The notes: generated by a model from the letters alone, not told the origin. A stretch of 15,765 nt of DNA from Actinomycetes bacterium (GCA_023404805.1 JAEYAL010000062.1:1-15765); one strand, 5' to 3'; positions 8,826 through 15,702 are shown, counted from the stretch's first letter. Program-made: numbers and translations.

Positions 8826-8831
8826 ATGGTA
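8826..8831 (-). promoter_or_regulatory. -10 box of the leaderless acyltransferase gene
   Basis: TACCAT on the minus strand, 8 bp before ATG 8817, inside the 42-bp gap after the DUF1206 gene. The same hexamer precedes mutY. No -35 is obvious. Confidence 0.4.
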
Positions 8832-8859
8832 CTCACCGGAACCAGGTGCGATTGCTCCG

Positions 8860-9663
8860 CTAGGCGGTTCGCATCAGCCGCGCCCGCGCGAAGCAGTAGA
8901 CGCCGTACGACGCGATGCCGAGGCCGACCGCAGCCACGAGGAACGGCCCGTACGGCTGGCCGAGCATGGTGCGCAGGGCGTCGTCGAGGCCGCCGCCCTT
9001 CTCGGGGTTGTGTTCGACGGCGGCGATCACGAAGAGGACCCCGAGCACAGAGAACGCGGCGCCCTTGGCGACGTAGCCGATCTTGGCCATCAGCACGATC
9101 GCTTTGCCGTCGGCGCCAGACGTCGCGCGGTCGAGGTCGTCTTTGAACTTCTCCGCCAGGCCGTAGTAGGCGAGCCCGACGCCGAGCGCCAGGATCCCGA
9201 GCCCGACGAGGCCGACGAGCACCTCGCCCGCGGGCGCATCGAGGAGTTTGGCGGTCATCGTCTCCTCCGACTCGCCGCCGCTAGATTTGCCGCCGGCGGC
9301 GATCTTCGCCGAGGACAGCGCGAAGAACCCGTAGACAGCAGCCTTGCCGGCCGAGAGCGCGCGCTTGGCCGCGCGTTTGGCGCCGTCGTCTTCGGTGTGG
9401 CCGACCGCGGCCTCGGCGAGCTGCCAGATGACGAGCGCCGCGAACCCGAGCGCGAGCAGCCAGAGCAGCGGCCGCCCGATCGGCGTCCCCGCAAGCTGAT
9501 GGAGCGCTCCTGACTTGTCTGCCGGGCCCTCGGAATCGCCGAGCGCCAGCTGGATCGCCAGCCAGCCGATCAGCACGTGCACAACGCCGTACGCGATCAG
9601 CCCGAGACGCACCAGCCACGTGAGAGTGTCGCTCGCTTTGGCCTGGTGTGGAATCGCAGCCAT
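8860..9663 (-). CDS. DUF1206 integral membrane protein
   Basis: A 267-aa protein with six predicted membrane helices, arranged as three copies of a two-helix unit: LVRLGLIAYGVVHVLIGWLAIQLAL / PLLWLLALGFAALVIWQLAEA; KAAVYGFFALSSAKIAAG / VLVGLVGLGILALGVGLAYYGLAEKF; KIGYVAKGAAFSVLGVLFVIAAVE / FLVAAVGLGIASYGVYCFARA. The recurring xGxxAYGxxH/xKGxxF pattern is the hallmark of DUF1206, a family of unknown function common in actinobacteria. Short charged loops (EDDGAKRAAKRA and others) lie between the units. The start at ATG 9663 gives a short cytoplasmic N-terminus. The neighbours do not reveal a role. Confidence 0.8.
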   Translation of the reverse strand: MAAIPHQAKASDTLTWLVRLGLIAYGVVHVLIGWLAIQLALGDSEGPADKSGALHQLAGTPIGRPLLWLLALGFAALVIWQLAEAAVGHTEDDGAKRAAKRALSAGKAAVYGFFALSSAKIAAGGKSSGGESEETMTAKLLDAPAGEVLVGLVGLGILALGVGLAYYGLAEKFKDDLDRATSGADGKAIVLMAKIGYVAKGAAFSVLGVLFVIAAVEHNPEKGGGLDDALRTMLGQPYGPFLVAAVGLGIASYGVYCFARARLMRTA

Positions 9664-9742
9664 CTGGGCAGGCTGACGGGTCGGCGTTCTCGCGGCGGCG
9701 CTACGGGCGGGGCAAGCCCGGCCACGAGGAGCCGATTGGCTC

Positions 9743-9772
9743 TTGGCACCGCCACGGCACGGCAGCTACCGT
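9743..9772 (+). promoter_or_regulatory. Promoter of the leaderless GST-like gene
   Basis: TTGGCA (9743-9748), an 18-bp spacer and TACCGT (9767-9772), then 7 bp to ATG 9780. Both hexamers are recognisable and the mRNA probably begins at the start codon. Confidence 0.5.
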
Positions 9773-9779
9773 CGGCGCC

Positions 9780-10379
9780 ATGCCGCTGCTCTACAACTCC
9801 CAGGTCTCAGGCAACTGCTGGAAGGTGCGGCAGATCTTGGCCCACCGCGGGATCGCCTACGAGCGGCACGAGCTCGACGTCGTCGACCGCTCCAACCGGC
9901 CCGAGGTGCTCGGCGGGCTGAACCCCGCGCTGCGCGTCCCGACGATCGTGCTCGACGACGGCCGCCCGCTTGGCGAGTCCAACGCGATCCTCAGCTACTT
10001 CGCTGAGGGCACCGAGTACGTGCCGGCTGACCCGTACGAGCGCGCGCTCGTGAACCAGTGGCTGTTCTTCGAGCAGTACCAGCACGAGCCGTACGTGGCC
10101 GTCGCGCGCTTCCTGCTCGCCTACGTGGCGGAGAAGCCGACGCCGGAGCGGCTCGCTGAACTGCATGCCGGCGGCTACAAGGCGTTCGACGCGATGGAGT
10201 CGCGTCTCGCTGACCACGACTACCTCGTCGGCGACGCGTACACGATCGCGGACATCGCCCTCTACGCCTACACGCACGTCGCGGAGGTCGGGGAGTTCGA
10301 CCTCTCCGGCTATCCGGGGATCCAGGCGTGGCTGGCGCGCGTCGCGGCGCAGCCGGGACACGTCACGCTCGACGACTGA
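9780..10379 (+). CDS. Glutathione S-transferase-like protein
   Basis: A 199-aa cytosolic protein with the two GST domains. The thioredoxin-like N-terminal domain runs over residues 1-80: LLYNSQVSGNCWKVRQIL holds the Ser/Cys region at the active-site helix, RVPTIVLDDGRPLGESNAIL the cis-Pro and the Glu-Ser pair that holds the gamma-glutamyl end of the thiol. The helical C-terminal domain (about 88-199) includes the conserved DHDYLVGDAYTIADIALYAY block with its N-capping Asp. Actinobacteria mostly use mycothiol rather than glutathione, so the true thiol partner is open. The frame is open upstream, but ATG 9780 matches the family start and follows a leaderless promoter. Confidence 0.85.
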   Translation: MPLLYNSQVSGNCWKVRQILAHRGIAYERHELDVVDRSNRPEVLGGLNPALRVPTIVLDDGRPLGESNAILSYFAEGTEYVPADPYERALVNQWLFFEQYQHEPYVAVARFLLAYVAEKPTPERLAELHAGGYKAFDAMESRLADHDYLVGDAYTIADIALYAYTHVAEVGEFDLSGYPGIQAWLARVAAQPGHVTLDD

Positions 10380-10389
10380 GCTGGCGCGG

Positions 10390-10404
10390 GGCGGGCTTTC
10401 CGCC
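10390..10404. terminator. Short GC stem-loop after the GST-like gene
   Basis: GGCGG-gcttt-CCGCC lies 10 bp after the stop codon, between two convergent genes. It has five base pairs and no T tract; a weak candidate for a shared terminator. Confidence 0.3.
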
Positions 10405-10430
10405 GTCGACAGGGCGGACGCCGGTCCTCG

Positions 10431-11444
10431 CTAAGGGCCTTTTGAGACGATGACGCCGATCGCCGTATCCGGCGGCAGCGACGTGCCCGCCTTCTTGCCG
10501 GTCCGGATGATCCGGCCCTTCTTGACGGTCTTGCTCTTGGCGGTCTTGGCCTTGCCGAGGCGGCAGTGCGCCTTGGCCAGCGCCTTCTTCGCCGCGGCCG
10601 TGGTCTTGCCCTTGAGGTTCGGGATCACGCACGGCGCGCCGACGGTGAACTCCGCCTTCGAGGTGGCCTGCGGCGCCTCCGTGATCGCCGAGCGGTGGAA
10701 ATAGCCGCACGCCAGGTACTTGCCCTTGGCCGGAAGCGAGATCTGCTGCTTGTCGGTCGACGGGCCGCCCGTCACCGCGAACCCGGCTTGGTCGAGGACC
10801 GGCACGACGCCTTTGGTCTTCTGCAGCTCGCCGTAGGTGGCGGGGCAGCCTTTGCCGGTGTTCGGGACGAGGCCGGCGTACGCGCGGCGCGTGACCTCGG
10901 CCGACGCCACCGTGGTGACCGTGAAGAGCTCGTCGATCGCGACCGACGCCGGCGTCGAGACCTTGAGGGAGAGCTTCGGTGCGCGCACGTTGATGGTGGC
11001 TGACGCCGACGCGACGACGGGCGCCTCGGCCTTGGTGGTGTCGCGCGCCCAGCCGCAGATCACGTACTGGCCCGCGACATCGAACGACGTGACGGCCGTG
11101 ACGGCGAAGGTCGGCTCGATCGCGCTGCGGTCGAGGAGGTTGGTGCCGGGGTCGGCGGCGGCGCTCGCAGCACACGGCGCCCCGGCCGCGCGAAGCTTGA
11201 CCTCGACGTACGAAGCGACGTCGAGCGTGGCAGAGACGTCGACCTGCGCGGTGTTCGACTCCACGAGCTCAGCGGGCGCCTTGATCGCCATCGACGACGC
11301 CGCGGCCATGGACGGCATGAGCACGGCACCGGCGAACACGGCACCGGCGAACACGGCACCGGCGAGCGCTGCCGAGCGGTGGCGGCGAGGGGGGCGGGGG
11401 CGCGCGAGGCGGGGCATTGCGGACGCGTTCGACGCAAGCAGCAT
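10431..11444 (-). CDS. Secreted protein with two related Cys domains and a C-terminal PASTA domain
   Basis: A 337-aa exported protein. The N-terminus is basic (RLARPRPPRRHRS) followed by a hydrophobic core made of AGAVF repeats, then MAAASSMA near the cleavage site. Two homologous beta-rich domains follow (about 50-150 and 150-255); each ends alike, GQYVICGWARDTTKAEAPVVAS and GKYLACGYFHRSAITEAPQATS, with Cys pairs that probably form disulfides. The last ~70 residues are a PASTA domain: CVIPNLKGKTTAAAKKAL, then HCRLGK, with its own Cys pair. PASTA modules bind peptidoglycan or beta-lactams in kinases and PBPs; here there is no kinase or transpeptidase. A cell-wall-associated role is inferred. 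A strong AGGAGG lies only 2 bp before ATG 11444, unusually close, so ATG 11417 or a nearby non-ATG start is possible. Confidence 0.75.
   Translation of the reverse strand: MLLASNASAMPRLARPRPPRRHRSAALAGAVFAGAVFAGAVLMPSMAAASSMAIKAPAELVESNTAQVDVSATLDVASYVEVKLRAAGAPCAASAAADPGTNLLDRSAIEPTFAVTAVTSFDVAGQYVICGWARDTTKAEAPVVASASATINVRAPKLSLKVSTPASVAIDELFTVTTVASAEVTRRAYAGLVPNTGKGCPATYGELQKTKGVVPVLDQAGFAVTGGPSTDKQQISLPAKGKYLACGYFHRSAITEAPQATSKAEFTVGAPCVIPNLKGKTTAAAKKALAKAHCRLGKAKTAKSKTVKKGRIIRTGKKAGTSLPPDTAIGVIVSKGP
11322..11366. repeat. Three tandem 15-bp units inside a signal peptide
   Basis: The unit CACGGCACCGGCGAA occurs at 11322-11336 and 11337-11351, and with one change in the last base at 11352-11366. 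On the minus strand it encodes the FAGAV repeats of the hydrophobic core of the secreted PASTA protein. The unit is five codons, so copy-number changes keep the frame. Confidence 0.9.
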
Positions 11445-11519
11445 GTCCTCCTTCGGTCGGACGGCGCGCGCAGAACATCACCCAACCCGGCGCCGCCGGA
11501 GTCGACGCGCGCCAGCCCG

Positions 11520-11525
11520 TACCAT
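11520..11525 (+). promoter_or_regulatory. -10 box of leaderless mutY
   Basis: TACCAT followed by 7 bp and GTG 11533, in frame with mutY. The hexamer itself contains the ATG (11524) that a gene finder would choose, so that ATG would lie before the transcript start. Confidence 0.4.
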
Positions 11526-11532
11526 GCGGCGC

Positions 11533-12396
11533 GTGCTTGCCCGACGCGATGCGCTGCTGCAGTGGTACGCCGATACGGGCCGCGACCTGCCGTGGCGCCG
11601 CACCACCGACCCGTACGCGGTGCTCGTCTCCGAGGTGATGCTCCAGCAGACGCAGGTCAGCCGCGTGGCTCCGCGGTACGAGGCGTGGCTGCGCCGCTGG
11701 CCCGACGCGGCCGCGCTGGCGGAGGCATCCCCGGCCGATGTGTTGGGGGAGTGGAGCGGCCTGGGCTACAACAGCCGCGCCCTGCGGCTGCAGGCCACCG
11801 CGCGGGCGGTCGCCGAACACGGCTGGCCCGCCGACGAAGCCGGTCTGCGTGAGCTGCCGGGTGTCGGCCCGTACACCGCCGCAGCCGTCGCGGCGTTCGC
11901 GTTCGGCCAGCTGGCAGCAGCCGTCGACACGAACCAGGTGCGCGTCCTGGACCGCTGGGACGCCGCGATCGGCCGCAGCGCCGCCGAGGTGCGCCGGCGG
12001 GCGATCGAGCAGGTCCCGCCTGAGGCGCCCGCGGAGTGGAACCACGCGCTGATGGATCTCGGCGCGACGCTCTGCACGGCGCGTGTGGCCCGCTGCGGCG
12101 AATGCCCGGTGGCGGAGTGGTGCGCGTCGGCGGGTCTCGTCGACCCGGCGGCCGAGCGGGAGCTGCGCCGCGGCCCCGCCCGGGCGGTGTCGCAGCCGTT
12201 CGAGTCGACCCAGCGCTACGTCCGCGGCCGGATCGTGGCCACGCTCGTCGAACAGGGCCCGGTCGACCGGGCCGCGCTGACGGATGCGCTGCCGGACGGG
12301 ATCGCGGCCGAACGGGTCGCCGCCGCGCTCGTCGGGCTCGTGGCCGACGGGCTCGTGGCCGAAGGCCCGGCGGGTCTGCTCAGCCTCCCGGTGTAG
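11533..12396 (+). CDS. mutY: A/G-specific adenine glycosylase MutY
   Basis: A 287-aa base-excision repair enzyme that removes adenine mispaired with 8-oxoguanine. The catalytic Glu is in SEVMLQQTQV; the helix-hairpin-helix is LPGVGPYTAAAVAAFAFG followed by the catalytic Asp in AVDTNQVRVL. The 4Fe-4S cluster loop CTARVARCGECPVAEWC fits C-x6-C-x2-C-x5-C. The C-terminal NUDIX-like domain of longer MutY proteins is absent; instead about 75 residues ending VADGLVAEGPAGLLSLPV resemble the small winged-helix-like tail of actinobacterial forms. GLGYNSRAL keeps the first Tyr of the usual GLGYY motif but has Asn for the second. The start could be ATG 11524 or GTG 11533; the latter fits the -10 spacing. 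Divergent from the PASTA gene. Confidence 0.93.
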   Translation: MLARRDALLQWYADTGRDLPWRRTTDPYAVLVSEVMLQQTQVSRVAPRYEAWLRRWPDAAALAEASPADVLGEWSGLGYNSRALRLQATARAVAEHGWPADEAGLRELPGVGPYTAAAVAAFAFGQLAAAVDTNQVRVLDRWDAAIGRSAAEVRRRAIEQVPPEAPAEWNHALMDLGATLCTARVARCGECPVAEWCASAGLVDPAAERELRRGPARAVSQPFESTQRYVRGRIVATLVEQGPVDRAALTDALPDGIAAERVAAALVGLVADGLVAEGPAGLLSLPV

Positions 12397-12410
12397 CCCG
12401 GGCTGCCTCC

Positions 12411-12490
12411 GTCCAGTGGCGCCGTCGAGCGCACTTGGCCGATGTGCCAGAAAACAGATTCAAGATCGGTGTCGTTTTGCGACACTGGAC
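12411..12490. repeat. AT-rich 80-bp island bounded by 8-bp inverted repeats
   Basis: GTCCAGTG (12411-12418) and CACTGGAC (12483-12490) are perfect inverted repeats. Inside lie CCGAT/ATCGG (12439-12443 with 12465-12469) and the hairpin GTGTCG-ttttg-CGACAC (12469-12485). The stretch 12450-12479 is far richer in A/T than its surroundings. A perfect palindrome GGACCGCGGTCC (12487-12498) adjoins it. The island lies between the convergent mutY and lysE-like genes; it may be a terminator region, a structured RNA or a small mobile repeat. Confidence 0.45.
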
Positions 12491-12518
12491 CGCGGTCCGT
12501 TTCGAACTGCGGCGTGGG

Positions 12519-13162
12519 TCAGTCGGCGATGAGGTGCAGCGCCTCGATCGCGAACACCGCCGCGACGACGAGCATCACCGCGCCCGCGACGAGGTCGACG
12601 GCACGCGCCACCGGCGCGCCGTAGCGGCGCAGCACCACCGCGCCGAGCGCGGCGAGTCCGATGAACCAGACCGACGACGCGAGCATCGCGCCGGCGGTGA
12701 AACTCGCGCGGTCTTCAGGGTCGTTGGTGGCGATCGCGCTGCCGAGGATCGCGACCGTGTCGAGGTAGACGTGCGGGTTGAGCAGCGACAGCGCGAGCAC
12801 GGGCCCGATGACGGCGCGCGGCGTCGTCTCGGCATCGCCTTCGAGCGCGGCGGCGTAGTCGTCGCCGCCGCGGATGCCGCCCGCCAGCGTGCGGAACCCA
12901 ACGGCGCCAGCAGCGCGATGCCGCCGACGTAGAGGATCACCCGGAGCCAGTCGCGGCCGTCGAGCACGGCGCCGGCGCCCGCCGCGCCCAGGGCGATGAG
13001 CGCGACGTCGATCGTCACGACCATCGCGACGACCGTGATGACGGCGGGCCGCGGCGCCCGCACCGCGGTCCGCAGCACGTAGGCGTTCTGGGCCCCGATC
13101 GGGGTGATGAGGGCGAGCCCGAGCCCGAAGCCAGACGCGGCCGCAGCGAGGTCCACTCCCAC
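12519..13162 (-). pseudogene. LysE/ArgO-type amino-acid exporter gene with a single-base frameshift
   Basis: Translation from GTG 13162 gives the LysE-family start GFGLGLALITPIGAQNAYVLR with membrane helices, up to VGGIALLAPLG near 12900. It then turns into Arg/Ser-rich nonsense. From about 12898 a second frame continues the family sequence without a gap: GFRTLAGGIRGGDDYAAAL, then LALSLLNPHVYLDTVAILGS, to the stop at 12519. Adding one base around 12897-12903 restores a 214-aa protein, normal for this six-helix exporter family of basic amino acids. The signature segments GAQNAYVLR and LLNPHVYLDT are both intact, so the break is recent or is a sequencing error in the local GGG/TT run. A TAGCCT box lies 7 bp before GTG 13162, preceded by a 15-bp palindrome. 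Confidence 0.8.
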
Positions 13163-13169
13163 CCGCTGG

Positions 13170-13175
13170 AGGCTA
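13170..13175 (-). promoter_or_regulatory. -10 box of the leaderless lysE-like gene
   Basis: TAGCCT on the minus strand, exactly 7 bp before GTG 13162. No -35 is seen; a palindrome adjoins it upstream. Confidence 0.45.
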
Positions 13176-13176
13176 G

Positions 13177-13191
13177 CCGGACGGCGTCCGG
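13177..13191. promoter_or_regulatory. Palindrome in the lysE-like promoter
   Basis: CCGGAC-ggc-GTCCGG is a perfect 6-3-6 inverted repeat directly upstream of the -10 box, in the promoter spacer. It is a candidate regulator site; the regulator is not in the window. Confidence 0.35.
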
Positions 13192-13234
13192 GCCCGCTCG
13201 CAGGATGAGTTGCGCGGAGCCGGAGTGCCAGGAG

Positions 13235-13240
13235 TACCCT
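13235..13240 (+). promoter_or_regulatory. Possible -10 box of the DivIVA-domain gene
   Basis: TACCCT lies 34 bp before the GTG start, leaving room for a short leader with the Shine-Dalgarno AGGAGG at 13260-13265. TTGCGC (13210-13215) is a possible -35, with a rather long 19-bp spacer. Confidence 0.3.
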
Positions 13241-13274
13241 CGAAAGGGCCTATGTCTTCAGGAGGAACGCCCGC

Positions 13275-14141
13275 GTGACGCTCGACCGTCAGTCCATCGA
13301 GAAGCGCGACTTCCCCATCGCGCGCCGGGGCTATGACCCGGCTGGGGTCGACGCGCACCTCGCCCGGATCGCGGACGAGCTCGACCAGCTGCGCCGCGAG
13401 ACCGACCGCGCTGCCACTGGCGGCGTCGCCGGGAGCGCCAGCACGCACGTGCAGGCGATCGTCGAAGCGGCCGAGTCGACGGCCGAGCGGCTGCTCCGCG
13501 AGGCGCAGTCCGAAGCCAGCGAGCTGCGTGAACGCGCCGCCGGCGACGCGCAGCGCGCGCGCCAGGAAGCCCTTGAGGAATCCCGCGAGCACGTGTCGAA
13601 GGTCGGCGAGCAGACGACCCGCATGCTGCAGCGCGTCGAAGCGATGGACTCCGAGCTCGGCGGCATGATCGAGAACCTCCGCACGGGCGTGAACCGCCTC
13701 GTCGCCGATCTGGCCCTGCTCGAAGGCAACATCGCCGACCTGCACGAGCAGCATGGCGGCGTCGCACCGGTCGCATCGGCCGCGAGCTTCGTGAAGGACT
13801 CGGCCGCGAGCTTCTCGCCCGGTCCCGAGACCGACGCCGAAGTGGTCGCCACCGAGACCGATCCCGATGTCGACGCAGCCATCGCCGAGCCGGTCGCGAC
13901 GGCCGATGCCGCGGACGCGGGCCTCGCCGACCTCGGCGACGACGACCTCTCTGACCTCGACCTCGAGACGTCGGCGGAGACCGCTGACCGCGACCAGGAG
14001 GCCTCGGCCCGCCTGATCGCCCTCGACCTCGCGCTCGGCGGATCGAGCCGCGACGACATCAAGGACGAGCTGACCCAGCTCTTCGCGCTGCCCGACGTCG
14101 ACCGCCTGCTCGACGACGTGTTTACCAGCATCGACGCCTAA
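13275..14141 (+). CDS. DivIVA-domain coiled-coil protein
   Basis: A 288-aa cytoplasmic protein. Residues 8-45 (IEKRDFPIARRGYDPAGVDAHLARIADELDQL) match the DivIVA N-terminal motif (F...RRGYDPxxVDxHL) that targets curved membranes and scaffolds division or polar growth. Residues about 58-160 form a long coiled coil rich in Ala/Glu/Arg. A very acidic, Ala/Asp/Thr-rich linker follows (about 165-235), then a helical tail (ARLIALDLALGGSSRDDIKDEL ... VDRLLDDVFTSIDA) like those I associate with related Thermoleophilia proteins. The start is GTG 13275 with a perfect AGGAGG 9 bp upstream, the best ribosome site in the window and a contrast to the leaderless genes. SAASF occurs twice in the linker. Its last codons and stop are repeated 60 bp downstream. 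Confidence 0.8.
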   Translation: MTLDRQSIEKRDFPIARRGYDPAGVDAHLARIADELDQLRRETDRAATGGVAGSASTHVQAIVEAAESTAERLLREAQSEASELRERAAGDAQRARQEALEESREHVSKVGEQTTRMLQRVEAMDSELGGMIENLRTGVNRLVADLALLEGNIADLHEQHGGVAPVASAASFVKDSAASFSPGPETDAEVVATETDPDVDAAIAEPVATADAADAGLADLGDDDLSDLDLETSAETADRDQEASARLIALDLALGGSSRDDIKDELTQLFALPDVDRLLDDVFTSIDA

Positions 14142-14208
14142 AGGGCCCTGCTCGCCAGGATTGGCTCGCCTGCGGCGGGCTGGACCAGCATCGACGCCTA
14201 AAGGGCCC
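14124..14208. repeat. 25-bp exact direct repeat spanning the DivIVA-like gene's stop codon
   Basis: The 25 bases at 14124-14148 (codons TSIDA, TAA, then AGGGCCC) are repeated exactly at 14184-14208, 60 bp later and so in the same frame. The intervening 35 bp do not repeat the sequence upstream of copy 1. Between them, GCTCGCC-tgc-GGCGGGC (14164-14180) forms a 7-bp stem with one G-U pair. Confidence 0.9.
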
Positions 14209-14215
14209 AGCCCTT
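14201..14215 (+). terminator. Short stem-loop before eutB
   Basis: AAGGGC-cca-GCCCTT (14201-14215) forms a six-base-pair stem, and the GC-rich stem at 14164-14180 lies just upstream. Neither has a T tract. They probably end or separate the DivIVA-domain transcript from eutB. Confidence 0.35.
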
Positions 14216-14313
14216 CGGGGAATCCTTGGACACGTGGCGAAGGCCGCGGCTGCCGGCCGCGCCTACGCTGCGTCCCACGAGCCGCCCGCGATGCCGCTCG
14301 TGAAAGGACCTCG

Positions 14314-15702
14314 TTGCCCTACTTCGCACAGGCCGGCGCGACGCGCTACCGGTTCGACGACCTGAAGACGCTCCTCGCCCGCGCCTCGCCGCAGCGCTCG
14401 GGCGACGCGCTCGCGGGCGTCGCTGCGGGCAGCGAGGAGGAGCGCGTCGCCGCGCAGCTCGCGCTCGCCGACGTGCCGCTGACGGAGTTTCTCGACGGCG
14501 ACGCCTTCGTGCCGTACGCCGACGATGAGGTGACGCGGCTGATCGTCGACTCGCACGACGCTGCGGCGTTCGCCCCGCTGGCGGGCTTCACGGTGGGGGA
14601 GCTGCGCGAGTGGCTGCTGTCCTACGAGACGACCCCGGCCGACCTGGCTGCCGCCGGGCCGGGGCTCACCCCGGAGATGGCCGCCGCCGTCTCGAAGTTG
14701 ATGCGCAACCGCGATCTGATCCAAGTCGCGCGCCGGATCACGGTGACGACCGCCTTCCGGACCACGCTCGGCGGGCCCGGCGTGATGGCGACACGCCTGC
14801 AGCCGAACCATCCGACGGACGACCCCGCAGGAGTGATCGCGAGCATCGTCGACGGGCTGATGTACGGCTGCGGCGACGCGACCATCGGGATCAACCCCGC
14901 GACGGACTCGCCGGCCGCGACGATCGCGCTGCTGCAGATGATCGACGAGGTGCGCGAGCGCTACGAGATCCCCACGCAGTCCTGCGTCCTCTCGCACGTG
15001 ACGACCACGCTGGAATGCATCGAGCGCGGCGCGCCGGTCGACCTGGTGTTCCAATCGATCGCAGGGACCGAGGCCGCCAACACCGGCTTCGGCGTCACGC
15101 TGGGGCTGCTGGCCGAGGCGCAGGAAGCGGCGCTGTCGCTGAAGCGCGGCACGGTCGGCACCGACGTCATGTACTTCGAGACCGGCCAGGGCGCGGCGCT
15201 CTCGGCCGGCGCGCACCACGGCCTCGACCTCCAGACCGCCGAAGTGCGCGCCTATGCCGTCGCGCGGGCGTTCCAGCCGCTGCTCGTGAACACCGTCGTG
15301 GGGTTCCTGGGGCCGGAGTACCTCTACGACGGCAAGCAGATCCACCGCGCTGGGCTCGAAGACCACTTCTGCGGCAAGCTGCTCGGCCTCCCAATGGGCT
15401 GCGACGTCTGTTACACCAACCACGCGGAGGCCGACCAGGACGACATGGACACGCTGCTGACGTCGCTCGGCGCCGCTGGCTGCACGTTCTTCATCACGGT
15501 GCCCGGGGGAGACGACGTGATGCTCGGCTACCAATCGGCGTCGTTCCACGACGCGCTCTACGTGCGCGAGGTGCTCGGCACTCGGCCCGCACCGGAGTTC
15601 GAGGCGTGGCTGCACCGGATGGGGCTGGCCGGGGCCGACGACCGCGTGCGGGAGCTGCCAGCCGCATCCCATCCAGCGCGTGCCCTGCAGGCCGCCGCGT
15701 GA
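14314..15702 (+). CDS. eutB: Ethanolamine ammonia-lyase large subunit EutB
   Basis: A 462-aa catalytic subunit of the adenosylcobalamin-dependent enzyme that splits ethanolamine into acetaldehyde and ammonia; it needs EutC. The sequence follows enterobacterial EutB along its length: RSGDALAGVAAGSEEERVAA, RLQPNHPTDD (Arg161, Gln163), GINPATDS (Asn194), YFETGQGAALSAG (Glu289), LVNTVVGFLGPEYLYDGKQI and MGCDVCYTNHAEADQ (Asp364), which correspond to the known substrate-binding residues Arg160, Gln162, Asn193, Glu287 and Asp362. The start is put at TTG 14314: it has GAAAGGA 5 bp upstream and gives the family N-terminus and length. The longer in-frame extension to 14161 runs through the direct repeat and is Arg/Pro-rich noise. 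The stop overlaps the next start (GTGA), so the two genes are translationally coupled. No microcompartment gene is visible. Confidence 0.95.
   Translation: MPYFAQAGATRYRFDDLKTLLARASPQRSGDALAGVAAGSEEERVAAQLALADVPLTEFLDGDAFVPYADDEVTRLIVDSHDAAAFAPLAGFTVGELREWLLSYETTPADLAAAGPGLTPEMAAAVSKLMRNRDLIQVARRITVTTAFRTTLGGPGVMATRLQPNHPTDDPAGVIASIVDGLMYGCGDATIGINPATDSPAATIALLQMIDEVRERYEIPTQSCVLSHVTTTLECIERGAPVDLVFQSIAGTEAANTGFGVTLGLLAEAQEAALSLKRGTVGTDVMYFETGQGAALSAGAHHGLDLQTAEVRAYAVARAFQPLLVNTVVGFLGPEYLYDGKQIHRAGLEDHFCGKLLGLPMGCDVCYTNHAEADQDDMDTLLTSLGAAGCTFFITVPGGDDVMLGYQSASFHDALYVREVLGTRPAPEFEAWLHRMGLAGADDRVRELPAASHPARALQAAA

Noticed and set aside
11322..11366. CRISPR-like array
   Set aside because: Units are directly adjacent without spacers and lie in frame inside a signal peptide.
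12411..12490. Insertion sequence or classical MITE
   Set aside because: No transposase, no target-site duplication at the ends, and only one copy is seen in the window.
12895..12905. Programmed -1 frameshifting in the lysE-like gene
   Set aside because: The site does not fit the X-XXY-YYZ slippery pattern and no stimulatory stem was found just downstream; a lesion or base-call error is simpler.
14161..14313. N-terminal extension of EutB
   Set aside because: It would pass through the stop-region repeat and encode Arg/Pro-rich sequence absent from the family; TTG 14314 has a good ribosome site.
14263..15672. 469-codon antisense frame across eutB
   Set aside because: A shadow of eutB, whose identity is certain.
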